From assembly GCF_014640075.1 (NCBI RefSeq), contig NZ_BMGG01000001.1, positions 310,001 through 374,000 on the forward strand: DNA of 64,000 nt, given 5' to 3'. The position numbers were made by a program, and so were the translations under genes. The notes under the pieces are model-generated. The model was not told where the DNA came from, searched no databases, and saw nothing but the letters and a program-made list of their open reading frames with translations. Of this stretch, positions 56,662-64,000 are shown in pieces. Each line of letters begins with the position of its first letter. Position 1 is the first letter of the stretch. Origin of the DNA: Chelatococcus reniformis (GTDB taxonomy: Bacteria > Pseudomonadota > Alphaproteobacteria > Rhizobiales > Beijerinckiaceae).

Positions 56662-56766
56662 GCACTGAAGCGCTTTGCAGCTGGGCGGAATCAACCAATC
56701 CCAAGAGAAGCGCTTCAGATTCAAAAATTGGGGCATGACGCAATTGGCTCATCAATTGCGTCATGC
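56662..56766. repeat. Palindromic repeat (family R3) between livF and acyl-CoA synthetase
   Basis: GAAGCGCTT...AAGCGCTTC stem, linker AGATTCAAAAATTGGG, and a second, perfect stem GCATGACGCAATTG-GCTCAT-CAATTGCGTCATGC (56733-56766). It ends one base before the livF stop codon and has the same two-stem architecture as 53058-53155 with different stem sequences. Confidence 0.75.
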
Positions 56767-56767
56767 G

Positions 56768-57589
56768 CTATCGCCACGTCTTCTTCTTCTTCCAGCGGCG
56801 GGTGCCGCGATCATCGTCCTGCTTCATGCCGAGGTAGAATTCCTGGATGTCATCGGACTTCATCAGGTCGCGGCAGGTGCCGTCCATGACGATGCGGCCC
56901 ACCTCCAGCACATAGCCATAGTGCGCCGTCTCCAGTGCGATGTGGGCGTTCTGCTCCACCAGCAGCATGGACACGCCCTCCTCGTCGTTGAGCCGGCGGA
57001 TGATCTTGAAGATCTCCTTGACCAGCAGCGGCGACAGGCCGAGGGACGGCTCGTCCAGCAGCAGCACCTTGGGGCGCGCCAGGAGCGCCCGGCCGATGGC
57101 CAGCATTTGCTGCTGGCCGCCGGACAGCTGCCCGGCCGGCTGATGCGCGCGCTCCTTCAGGACAGGAAAATAGCCGAACACCTTCTCCAGGTCGCGTTGC
57201 ACCGCGTCCCGATCGGTCCGCGGGAAGGCGCCCATGCGCAGGTTGTCGAGCACGGACAGGAACGGAAACACCTCGCGCCCCTCGGGGACGTGGCTGATGC
57301 CCAGCCGCACCACCCGGTCGGGGGCCATGCGCTGGATCGGCCGTCCCTCCAGCTCGACGGCGCCCTTCTCCGGGTCCAGCACCCCGGAGATGGTCTTCAG
57401 GATCGTCGTCTTGCCCGCGCCGTTGGCCCCGAGCACCGTGACGATCTGGCCGCGCGCCAGCTCCAGGCTGATGCCGCGGATGGCGAGGATCGGGCCGTAA
57501 TAGCTCTCGACGTTGCTGAGCTTGAGCAGCGGGCCGCCGGGCCCTTGCGGGGCGGCAGCGGAGGGATCGAGGGTGGCCTCAACGGACAT
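56768..57589 (-). CDS. ABC transporter ATP-binding protein, LivF type
   Basis: A 273-residue ATPase: LGANGAGKTTILKTISG (Walker A), VPEGREVFPFLSVLDNLRMG, GQLSGGQQQMLAIGRALLAR (signature), VLLLDEPSLGLSPLLVKEIF (Walker B) and LLVEQNAHIALE. The C-terminus is extended and basic (GTRRWKKKKTWR). The start is either the ATG at 57589 (GAGG 9 bases upstream) or a GTG at 57604 that overlaps the livG stop as GTGA. Confidence 0.94.
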   Translation of the reverse strand: MSVEATLDPSAAAPQGPGGPLLKLSNVESYYGPILAIRGISLELARGQIVTVLGANGAGKTTILKTISGVLDPEKGAVELEGRPIQRMAPDRVVRLGISHVPEGREVFPFLSVLDNLRMGAFPRTDRDAVQRDLEKVFGYFPVLKERAHQPAGQLSGGQQQMLAIGRALLARPKVLLLDEPSLGLSPLLVKEIFKIIRRLNDEEGVSMLLVEQNAHIALETAHYGYVLEVGRIVMDGTCRDLMKSDDIQEFYLGMKQDDDRGTRRWKKKKTWR

Positions 57590-57600
57590 GGCGGAGCGCC

Positions 57601-58359
57601 TCACGTTCCGAGATAGGCGGCGACGACGTCGGGATGCGTCTGCACCTCCTGCGCCGTGCCGACGGCCATGATCTTCCCGTAGTTCAGCGCGAGCACCCGG
57701 TCGGACACCCGGCTGACCAGGGACATGTCGTGCTCGACCATCAGCACCGTGATGCCGAGCCTGCGCCGGATGTCGAGAATCCAGTGGGCCATGTCGTCGG
57801 TCTCCTCCACGTTGAGGCCGGACGACGGCTCGTCGAGGAGCAAGAGCTCGGGGCCGATGGCCAGGGCCCGGCCGAGCTCGATCACCTTGCGCACCCCGTA
57901 GGGCAAGCCGCTGATCAGCATGTCGCGGCAGTGCTGGAGGCGCAGCAGCTCGATGACGCGCTCCACCGCTTCGCGATGCTCCAGCTCCTGCCGGCGCACG
58001 CGCCCGGAGAACAGGATGTCCTCGACGAGCGACGTGCTGCTGTGGCGGTGGCGGCCGACGAGCAGGTTGTCGAGGGTCGAGGCATTCTCGAACAGCTCGA
58101 TGTTCTGGAACGTGCGGGCGATGCCGCGCGCGGCGACGAGTTGCACGGGGAGGCGCGTGATGTCCTCGTCCTTGAAGACGATGCGCCCGGCCGTCGGCGT
58201 ATAGAGACGGCTGATCATGTTGAAGACCGTCGTCTTGCCGGCCCCGTTCGGGCCGATGATGGTGAAGACCTCCCCCTGCGCCACCTCGAAGCTGACGTCG
58301 TCCACGGCCTTGAGGCCGCCGAACTGGATGGAAAGGCCTTGGACGGCGAGATAGCTCAT
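57601..58359 (-). CDS. ABC transporter ATP-binding protein, LivG type
   Basis: A 252-residue ATPase: IIGPNGAGKTTVFNMISRLY, IARTFQNIELFENASTLDNL, the LivG variant signature GLPYGVRKVIELGRALA (reading PYGVRK, not the usual PYGQQR), LLLLDEPSSGLNVEETDDMA and MVEHDMSLVSRVSDRVLAL. The VR in the signature is an unusual substitution. Its ATG overlaps the livM stop by 4 bases. Confidence 0.94.
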   Translation of the reverse strand: MSYLAVQGLSIQFGGLKAVDDVSFEVAQGEVFTIIGPNGAGKTTVFNMISRLYTPTAGRIVFKDEDITRLPVQLVAARGIARTFQNIELFENASTLDNLLVGRHRHSSTSLVEDILFSGRVRRQELEHREAVERVIELLRLQHCRDMLISGLPYGVRKVIELGRALAIGPELLLLDEPSSGLNVEETDDMAHWILDIRRRLGITVLMVEHDMSLVSRVSDRVLALNYGKIMAVGTAQEVQTHPDVVAAYLGT

Positions 58360-59492
58360 CGGCCGCGCTCGGATTTGAGGTACATCTTCTGGCGCTTGAA
58401 CGTCGTCGCCTTGTAGAGCGGGAACAGGCGCACGTAGAGCTTGATCTTCTCCCACCGGCCGGCGAGCCCGAACGGCTCGAAGATGATGAAGAAGATGATG
58501 ATCAGGCCGAAGATCAGCGACTTGAGGCCGGGCGCGTTGACGACACGGGCGACCGCCTCCTGGGCGCCGCCGCCGTTCAGGCCGAGGACCGAGACGACGT
58601 TGGCGACGAGGCCCGGCAGATCGTCCTTCAACGTCGCCAGCACCGGATCGACCATAATCATGAAGATGGCGCCGAACACCGCGCCGCGCAGGCTGGCGAT
58701 GCCGCCGATGATGACGATCATGATGAACTCGATCGACAGCGACAGCGTGAACATCTCGGGGCTGATGAACGACAGCTTGTGGGCGTAGAGCACCCCGGCC
58801 AAGCCCGTGATCGCCGCCGAGATGGCGAAGGAGCGCGTCTTGTAGCGCGCCGGGTTGACGCCCATGCTCTTGGCCGCCGTCTCGCTGTCGCGCAGGGCGA
58901 CGAAGGCCCGGCCGGTGGGCGAGCGCAGCAGGTTGATGGCGCCGAGCATGATGGTGGTCACCACGGCCAGGCACAGATAGTAGAAGCCGGTGTCGCCGAG
59001 CTTGAGGCCAAACAGGTCCGGCAGCGCCAGCATGATGCCTTCGTTGCCGTTGGTGACGCTTTCCCAGCGGGCGAGGATCTCCTCGACAATAAAGGCGAAG
59101 GCGAAGGTGGCGATTGCCAGGTAGACGCCGTGCAGGCGCAGCGCCGGCAGGCCGACGAGATAACCGACGACCCCGGTCAGCGCCCCGGCCAGCACGAAAT
59201 AGACGACGAACGGGATGCCCTGCTTCTGGCAATAGGCCGCCGTGTAGGCGCCGATGGCGAGGAACGCCGCGTGGCCGATGGAGACCTGGCCGGTGTAGCC
59301 GGACAGGATGATGAGGGCGATGCCGACGATCGCATAGATGATGACGAACACCACCTGGCTCAGCAGGTAGTTGCCGAAGAGGATGGGCGCCGCGAGCAGA
59401 AAGACGGCGAGCGCGGCGTAGCTCCACACTTGCCCGGCCGTGCGGAACAGGCGCAGGTCCTGGCTGTAATCGGTCTTGACCGGCTGGTGCAT
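58356..59492 (-). CDS. ABC transporter permease, LivM type
   Basis: A 378-residue permease with about ten membrane segments and LivM motifs LIILSGYTGQVSIGHAAFLA, RLHGVYLAIATFAFAFIVEE, SPTGRAFVALRDSETAAKSM and IGGIASLRGAVFGAIFM. The C-terminal tail (RLFPLYKATTFKRQKMYLKS) is long and basic, seen in LivM proteins of liv/AMP-ligase clusters. It lies four bases after livH and overlaps livG. Confidence 0.94.
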   Translation of the reverse strand: MHQPVKTDYSQDLRLFRTAGQVWSYAALAVFLLAAPILFGNYLLSQVVFVIIYAIVGIALIILSGYTGQVSIGHAAFLAIGAYTAAYCQKQGIPFVVYFVLAGALTGVVGYLVGLPALRLHGVYLAIATFAFAFIVEEILARWESVTNGNEGIMLALPDLFGLKLGDTGFYYLCLAVVTTIMLGAINLLRSPTGRAFVALRDSETAAKSMGVNPARYKTRSFAISAAITGLAGVLYAHKLSFISPEMFTLSLSIEFIMIVIIGGIASLRGAVFGAIFMIMVDPVLATLKDDLPGLVANVVSVLGLNGGGAQEAVARVVNAPGLKSLIFGLIIIFFIIFEPFGLAGRWEKIKLYVRLFPLYKATTFKRQKMYLKSERGR

Positions 59493-59496
59493 CGGC

Positions 59497-60369
59497 TCAG
59501 ACCTTCTTCAGCGCGCGGGAGCCGAACAGGCCCTGCGGCATCACCATCAGCGCCACCAGCAGCACGACGTAGGCGGCGACGTCCTTGAAGCCCTCGGGCA
59601 GATAGAAGCCCGACAGCGTTTCCACCACGCCGATGATGATCCCACCCACCAGGGCGCCTGGGATGCTGGAAAAACCGCCCAGCACAGCCGCGGGGAAGGC
59701 CTTGAGGCCGAGGAAGCCGATATTGGCGTGGATGAGCGTGATCGGCGCCAGGAGCACGCCGGCGATGCAGGCCACCATCGCGCTGATCGCCCAGATCAGC
59801 GAGAAGATGCGCTTGACCGGGATCCCCATGTAATAGGCGGCCAGCATGTTCTGCGACGTCGCCTGCATGGCGATGCCGATCTTGGTATAGCGGAAGAACC
59901 AGTAGAGCACGGCGCAGAGCAGCAGCGTCGCCACGATGATCGACAGGCTGTCGGCGGCGATGACGAGGCCGCCGAGCTTGAACACGCCGCCGGTGAACGG
60001 CGTCTCGATGCGCAAGTCGTCGGTGCCCCACAGCATGCCCGCCAGCGAGCGCACCACGAGGCCCAGCCCGATCGTTGCCATGACGATGGAGAACTGCGGA
60101 TAGCCGAGGATCGGCCGGATCACCAGCCGCTCCATGGTGCTGCCAAGCACGGCCATGCAGACCACCGCGAGGGCGAAGCCGAGCCAGTAGTTGAGGCCGA
60201 GGGTGGCGATGAAGGTGAACGACAGGAAGGCGCCGAGCATCATCAGCTCGCCCTGCGCGAAGTTCACCACCTCGGTCGCCTTGTAGATCAGCACGAAGCC
60301 GAGCGCGATCAGGCCGTAGACGCAGCCGAGCGCAATCCCTCCGATGGTCTGCTGGATGAAATCGAGCAT
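59497..60369 (-). CDS. ABC transporter permease, LivH type
   Basis: First gene of the minus-strand cluster; a 290-residue permease: MLDFIQQTIGGIALGCVYGL, IYKATEVVNFAQGELMMLGA, RPILGYPQFSIVMATIGLGL, AMQATSQNMLAAYYMGIPVK and GLKAFPAAVLGGFSSIPGAL. The upstream region from 60370 should hold the cluster promoter. The order livH-livM-livG-livF-ligase-binding protein is a known arrangement for uptake and activation of carboxylic acids. Confidence 0.94.
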   Translation of the reverse strand: MLDFIQQTIGGIALGCVYGLIALGFVLIYKATEVVNFAQGELMMLGAFLSFTFIATLGLNYWLGFALAVVCMAVLGSTMERLVIRPILGYPQFSIVMATIGLGLVVRSLAGMLWGTDDLRIETPFTGGVFKLGGLVIAADSLSIIVATLLLCAVLYWFFRYTKIGIAMQATSQNMLAAYYMGIPVKRIFSLIWAISAMVACIAGVLLAPITLIHANIGFLGLKAFPAAVLGGFSSIPGALVGGIIIGVVETLSGFYLPEGFKDVAAYVVLLVALMVMPQGLFGSRALKKV

Positions 60370-60520
60370 CCGCCCCCGCGTCCCCCGCGCCGGCGTCTCC
60401 AGGTGGAACGCGGCATTTTCCGCACCTAACTATCGTTTGATCGAGATTGTCAAGGTCGAGACCCCGCGCAGTTCGCAGCCTCTCGCCGGGGGTCTTCGAC
60501 AAGCCGCCGGGCCCGCCCAC

Positions 60521-60810
60521 CGCAGCGCAATTGGGTCCGCCGGACACGTCCTCGATCATTCGAAGCCGCTGGCCACCCAGATCGCGGCGCTCGGCATCGG
60601 TGTGCCGGCTTTCGTGTCTCGACGACCCACACGGCCGACCGCGTCGCCGACATCGCCGAACTGATCGCGCCGCAGGGGCGCTTGTGCCTGATCGGCGATC
60701 CGGAGGGCTTCGACATCATGGTGTTCAAGCGCAAGGCGGTTTCGATCCACCATAAGCTGATGTTCACGCGGTCTATCTACGGCACGTCCGGCATGGCCGA
60801 ACAGCGCCCT
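60521..60810 (+). pseudogene. Zinc-type alcohol dehydrogenase/quinone reductase remnant
   Basis: Fragment of the C-terminal half of a zinc-binding alcohol dehydrogenase-family protein. One frame reads IGSAGHVLDHSKPLATQIAA and continues LGIGVPAFV to about 60616. The next, shifted frame reads STTHTADRVADIAELIAPQG and RLCLIGDPEGFDIMVFKRKA, then VSIHHKLMFTRSIYGTSGMA. A one-base indel at about 60617-60619 separates them, the N-terminal catalytic and nucleotide-binding parts are missing, and homology ends near 60800. It has no start or ribosome binding site. It lies between livH and an intact gene of the same superfamily. Confidence 0.75.
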
Positions 60811-60873
60811 GATCGCCGCCCTATCGCGCAACCGGGATTGCAATCCAAACTGGCATGGCGCCGCTTGACCATA

Positions 60874-60917
60874 GTAGTATCCTTCTATGCACCTGGGGTA
60901 AATTCTGTGCGTACTAC
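60874..60917. promoter_or_regulatory. Inverted repeat GTAGTA...TACTAC upstream of quinone reductase gene
   Basis: GTAGTA (60874-60879) and TACTAC (60912-60917) lie in an AT-rich patch 64-107 bases before the start at 60981; CCCTATATAGC follows at about 60942. Base composition changes abruptly here from about 68% GC to clearly lower. It is a possible operator; no regulator gene is adjacent. Confidence 0.35.
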
Positions 60918-60980
60918 AGAAAGAGCGCATACACCCTATATAGCTCTTACCACCACTTGGATTTCAGATAAGGTAAGATC

Positions 60981-61985
60981 ATGACTGGCACCATGAAGGC
61001 GATCGTACTCGGTAAGTTCGGTGGCTTCGACGCTTTCGAGATGCGCGATGTTACCGTACCGGTCGTCGGACCTCGGCAGGTCCGGGTACGCGTTCACGCC
61101 ACCGCCATTAATCCTCTGGACTATCAGATCCGACGTGGCGACTACGCCGACTACGTGCCACTCCCTGCCATCATCGGTCACGACATTTCCGGCGTCGTGG
61201 AAGAGAAGGGGGCGGATGTAACCGAGCTCGACATAGGCGACGAGGTTTATTACACGCCCAAAATCTTCGGCGGCACCGGCTCATATGCGGAGCAGCACGT
61301 TGCCGATGTCGAGCTGATCGCCCGCAAGCCGCACAACATCAACCATCTAGAAGCTGCCAGCCTGACGCTGGTTGGGGGCACGGTTTGGGAAGCTTTGGTG
61401 ACCCGCGCCCAACTTGCCGTTCACGAGACCATTTTGATCCATGGTGGTGCCGGCGGTGTGGGTACGGTGGCGATCCAGCTTGCCAAGGCGATGGGTGCGC
61501 GGGTCATCACGACGGCGCGCCGTAGCAACCATGAATTCGTGCGTTCGCTCGGAGCGGACGAGGTAATCGACCACAGCTCCGGCGACTACGTCTCAGCCGT
61601 GGCGGAACTGACGCAGGGGCAAGGGGTGAACGTTGTATTCGATACCATCGGCGGCGACACCCTGACGAAAAGCGCGCTCGTCCTTGCGGATGCCGGACGG
61701 GTGGTGAGCATCGTCGACATCGCACAACCACAGAACCTGATCGAGGCATGGGGAAAGAACGCCGCATACCATTTCGTGTTCACCCGGCAGAACCGAGGCA
61801 AGCTTGACGCGCTGACAACCCTTATCGAACGCGGCCTGATCAAGCCTGTGATCGGCGCAGTGCTTCCCCTCGCTCGGGTTGGCGATGCGCATGAACTGCT
61901 CGAAGGCGGGAGTTCACTTGGACTTCGCGGTAAAGTGGTGATCGATGTGGTGGGCCAGACTGTCGAACTCCCCACGCCACGATAA
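60981..61985 (+). CDS. NADPH:quinone oxidoreductase-type zinc-independent alcohol dehydrogenase family protein
   Basis: A 334-residue MDR-superfamily reductase. Substrate domain: [60 protein letters not shown] and IGDEVYYTP. Rossmann fold: [40 protein letters not shown] and [20 protein letters not shown]. No structural-zinc Cys cluster is visible, as in quinone reductases and enoyl reductases. The start may be 60981 (AAGG upstream) or 60993. GC content and codon use are noticeably lower than in the rest of the window, suggesting more recent acquisition. Confidence 0.9.
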   Translation: MTGTMKAIVLGKFGGFDAFEMRDVTVPVVGPRQVRVRVHATAINPLDYQIRRGDYADYVPLPAIIGHDISGVVEEKGADVTELDIGDEVYYTPKIFGGTGSYAEQHVADVELIARKPHNINHLEAASLTLVGGTVWEALVTRAQLAVHETILIHGGAGGVGTVAIQLAKAMGARVITTARRSNHEFVRSLGADEVIDHSSGDYVSAVAELTQGQGVNVVFDTIGGDTLTKSALVLADAGRVVSIVDIAQPQNLIEAWGKNAAYHFVFTRQNRGKLDALTTLIERGLIKPVIGAVLPLARVGDAHELLEGGSSLGLRGKVVIDVVGQTVELPTPR

Positions 61986-62234
61986 ATTCATCGATAAGCT
62001 CGGGTACGTTCCCCTATCACCCCGGCCTCAGGGAAGGCAGTTATGACAACCTGCCTTCCCAAAAGCGATCAGTCGCATTACCACCCAATTCCCGTCATCC
62101 AGACCTAGTCACCCGCCCAGATCGTGCGGACTGAAATCCGTCTCATCGCCCGGATCGTCTGTTCTTGCCGACGACATGCGACATAATCCGGACCGCGGCA
62201 TTAAGATGCAACTCGCGATAGGAATTCGAGACCT

Positions 62235-62705
62235 ATGAACAGGCCGGCTCGCTATGCACTTTGGCTATTCGTGATCTTTCTGGGGTTGAGCGTTGGCGCG
62301 GGTCTCTACGAGGCGCGAATAGTGGTGCCGATCTGGCAAGAGACGCCGCCGAAGACCTGGGTGAACACGGGCACGCAGTTTTGGGCCTTCATCACCAGCG
62401 GCCCTCTCACGCTCATCATTATAGCCGGCGTGTTTCTCGCCTGGCGCAGTTCGGGCCCCTCGCGTCCGTGGTGGCTGGCGGCGCTGAGCGTATCAATCGT
62501 CGAGCGGATCGCTACCTTTGGCTATTTCATCCCGACGATGTACTGGCTGCAGACCCAGACCGGAGGCGTCGACGGCACCGTTACGTCTACTCTCGCGACA
62601 TGGGTGACGCTGAACCACGGGCGTCATGTCCTGTCGATCGCAGCTTGGCTGCTTAGCCTCAAGGCCTTCTCGCTGCTCGGGCCCGCGAGCGATCACCGGA
62701 ATTGA
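62235..62705 (+). CDS. DUF1772-type integral membrane protein
   Basis: A 156-residue membrane protein with four hydrophobic segments (about residues 8-28, 52-72, 82-102 and 128-148). It matches the DUF1772/anthrone-oxygenase-like pattern: GLSVGAGLYEARIVVPIWQE, then PPKTWVNTG and a final LNHGRHVLSIAAWLLSLKAF. The conserved Glu-Ala-Arg and the His-Gly-Arg-His sites are candidate functional residues. It follows a 249-base gap with no recognisable gene. Function in this organism is unknown. Confidence 0.7.
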   Translation: MNRPARYALWLFVIFLGLSVGAGLYEARIVVPIWQETPPKTWVNTGTQFWAFITSGPLTLIIIAGVFLAWRSSGPSRPWWLAALSVSIVERIATFGYFIPTMYWLQTQTGGVDGTVTSTLATWVTLNHGRHVLSIAAWLLSLKAFSLLGPASDHRN

Positions 62706-63393
62706 GTATGCTGAAATCGGTGGCAGTTTAGCAAATTGAGGGCCCGATCGTCCTCGAGTCACCGCCGACGGAACTCGCCCGCCTCGCCGGCCTCGAGCTG
62801 GTGTCTGGGGCGCGGGCGGAAGTGCACATTCGAAAGGGCGCACGGCTGGAGTTCTTCTCGGCGCGTGGAGATGGTTTGTCGACGCGCTCGAAGACAGGCC
62901 AAAACTTCGATTCGGGCTGGTCCGCATGGCTGTCTTTCCGCGTGAACGGCAGGCATCGCTGGTGGACCGCTGCCGGACGGAAGCAGATATTCCTTACGAT
63001 CCTCACCGATGATCCCGGGCACGACGGCGCCGGACGACTTTATTCCACCTGAACCATCGACGATAGACTAGACTTGGCTCTTGATCAGGTCGAGCGGAGT
63101 AAGACCTCGTCGGATCTCATTCTTTTGTTTCGGTTGCAGCCGCCCGGGGCACTCCATCGTTTGACAGCCTGTCCGCTGTCCGATGGCCGCCTGCAATGGT
63201 GGGAAACAAATGGCGCCGATCGGCGAGCTGGGACTCATGACGAGCTCGTCGGCTGTTCGATGGCCCGCAACCTGAATGACAAGACCTATACCGTGGTATG
63301 GCTCGCCCTCTCCCTCGACCCAATCGACCGCACACACGCCTCAACATAGCGTCGTCGAAGCCTCGTGAAGGCGACGGTCGGCAGGAGACAAAG
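62706..63393 (+). other. Poorly coding region with two unrecognised short reading frames
   Basis: Two plus-strand frames are open but unrecognised. One runs 62801-63052 (83 residues from a GTG, with RKGARLEFFSARGDG and RVNGRHRWWTAAGRKQIFL); its frame is open back to 62732 without an ATG, so it may be the tail of a broken gene. The other runs 63074-63349 (91 residues from a TTG, ending YTVVWLALSLDPIDR). Neither has a good start signal. The region looks like gene debris at the edge of the low-GC island. Confidence 0.35.
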
Positions 63394-64000
63394 ATGAGCC
63401 TAGACACCACCACACACCCGGGCAGGCCGGGGCTCGACGAATTGGTTCCGTCGCGCTACGCGCTACAAGTGGGCGAAATCGAGGTGCTGGTCATCAGCGA
63501 TGGGGTGCTACCGCTTCCCACCGCGATGCTGGCCCACAATGCAGACCCGGCCGCGCGGGCGGCGTGGCTGAACGACATGTTCCTGCCGCCGGACGCTTTC
63601 GACTGGGCGCTGAACGCGGTCGTGGTGCGGAGCGGCGGGCAAACCATACTCATCGACGCTGGGCTGGGGCTCGATCCGGATCTGGCATTGCCACGGGCCG
63701 GGCAACTGGTCCAGCGGTTGGCAGCGGCCGGCATCGATCTCTCGTCGGTGACCGACGTGGTGCTGACGCACATGCACATGGACCACGTCGGCGGGCTGCT
63801 CGTCGACGGCGTCAAGGAGCGGCTGCGTCCGGACCTGCGGATCCACGTGGCGGCCGCCGAGGTCAAATTCTGGGAGTCACCCGATTTTTCCCGAACCTCC
63901 ATGCCGGCCGGCTTCCCGGACGCGCTGCGGGCGACCGCCAAGCAGTTCGTAAAGGAGTACCGCAGCCATTTGCGGACGTTCGAGGAGGAGCACGAGGTGG
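63394..64000 (+). CDS. Metallo-beta-lactamase-fold hydrolase (partial, 3' end outside window)
   Basis: The first 202 residues of an MBL-fold enzyme: LQVGEIEVLVISDGVLPLPT, LNAVVVRSGGQTILIDAGLG, TDVVLTHMHMDHVGGLLVDG (zinc motif HxHxDH) and LRIHVAAAEVKFWESPDFSR. The ATG at 63394 follows AGGAGA. The pattern resembles lactonase- or sulfatase-like MBL enzymes that often act with quinone reductases and DUF1772 proteins in variable regions. It differs clearly from the MBL gene at 47935. The C-terminal His ligands lie beyond the window. Confidence 0.88.
   Translation, partial: MSLDTTTHPGRPGLDELVPSRYALQVGEIEVLVISDGVLPLPTAMLAHNADPAARAAWLNDMFLPPDAFDWALNAVVVRSGGQTILIDAGLGLDPDLALPRAGQLVQRLAAAGIDLSSVTDVVLTHMHMDHVGGLLVDGVKERLRPDLRIHVAAAEVKFWESPDFSRTSMPAGFPDALRATAKQFVKEYRSHLRTFEEEHEV

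Overview
The window is about 67-68% GC with little intergenic space. It carries protocatechuate-pathway genes, several branched-chain-amino-acid-type (Liv/HAAT) ABC systems, a cyo ubiquinol oxidase operon, a CoxMSL-like molybdenum hydroxylase and dispersed palindromic repeats around a GGGCTTGACCC core. This combination suggests a free-living alphaproteobacterium, most likely Hyphomicrobiales (Rhizobiales); the genus cannot be fixed from this window. No rRNA, tRNA, CRISPR array, transposase or integrase was seen.

Layout. 1-3.7 kb: protocatechuate branch of aromatic catabolism (pcaH, a CoA-transferase alpha subunit and pobA on the minus strand; a divergent AraC-type pobR). 4-13.5 kb: phosphoglucomutase, an AidB-like acyl-CoA dehydrogenase divergent from an enoyl-CoA hydratase, an orphan substrate-binding protein, a DUF3008 mini-protein, glycerate 2-kinase, an MpaB/DUF2236 oxygenase and a divergent TetR regulator. 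13.6-16 kb: glycerol kinase and a divergent carboxylesterase. 16.2-20.2 kb: cyoABCD. 20.8-24.5 kb: a hypothetical protein, an SLT-SPOR lytic transglycosylase, a DUF35/thiolase pair and a 55-residue mini-gene. 24.9-28.3 kb: a large hybrid histidine kinase.

28.7-51.3 kb is the most unusual part: a nearly continuous plus-strand locus of about 20 genes, many overlapping by 1-8 bases. In order it encodes a Liv-type binding protein, an AraC regulator, LivH, LivM, LivG, a LivF fused to a Tm-1-like (UPF0261) domain, a TIM-barrel PEP-hydrolase-family protein, a very long flotillin with about 30 continuous 11-residue coiled-coil repeats, two SRPBCC proteins, a three-component molybdenum hydroxylase whose large subunit is split in two, a MoxR ATPase, a CoxE-like VWA protein, an amidohydrolase, a lactonase-like metallo-beta-lactamase-fold enzyme, an SMP-30/isochorismatase fusion and an azoreductase-like flavoprotein. 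My inference is that it imports an unknown small organic compound, hydroxylates it and opens or hydrolyses it. The substrate is not readable from the sequence.

51.3-60.4 kb: a YbaK-type deacylase, a secreted hypothetical protein and a minus-strand uptake and activation cluster (livHMGF, acyl-CoA synthetase, binding protein) interspersed with palindromic repeats. 60.5-64 kb: a frameshifted alcohol dehydrogenase remnant, then a lower-GC stretch with an intact NADPH:quinone-reductase-type gene, a DUF1772 membrane protein, poorly coding sequence and the start of a second metallo-beta-lactamase-fold gene cut by the window end.
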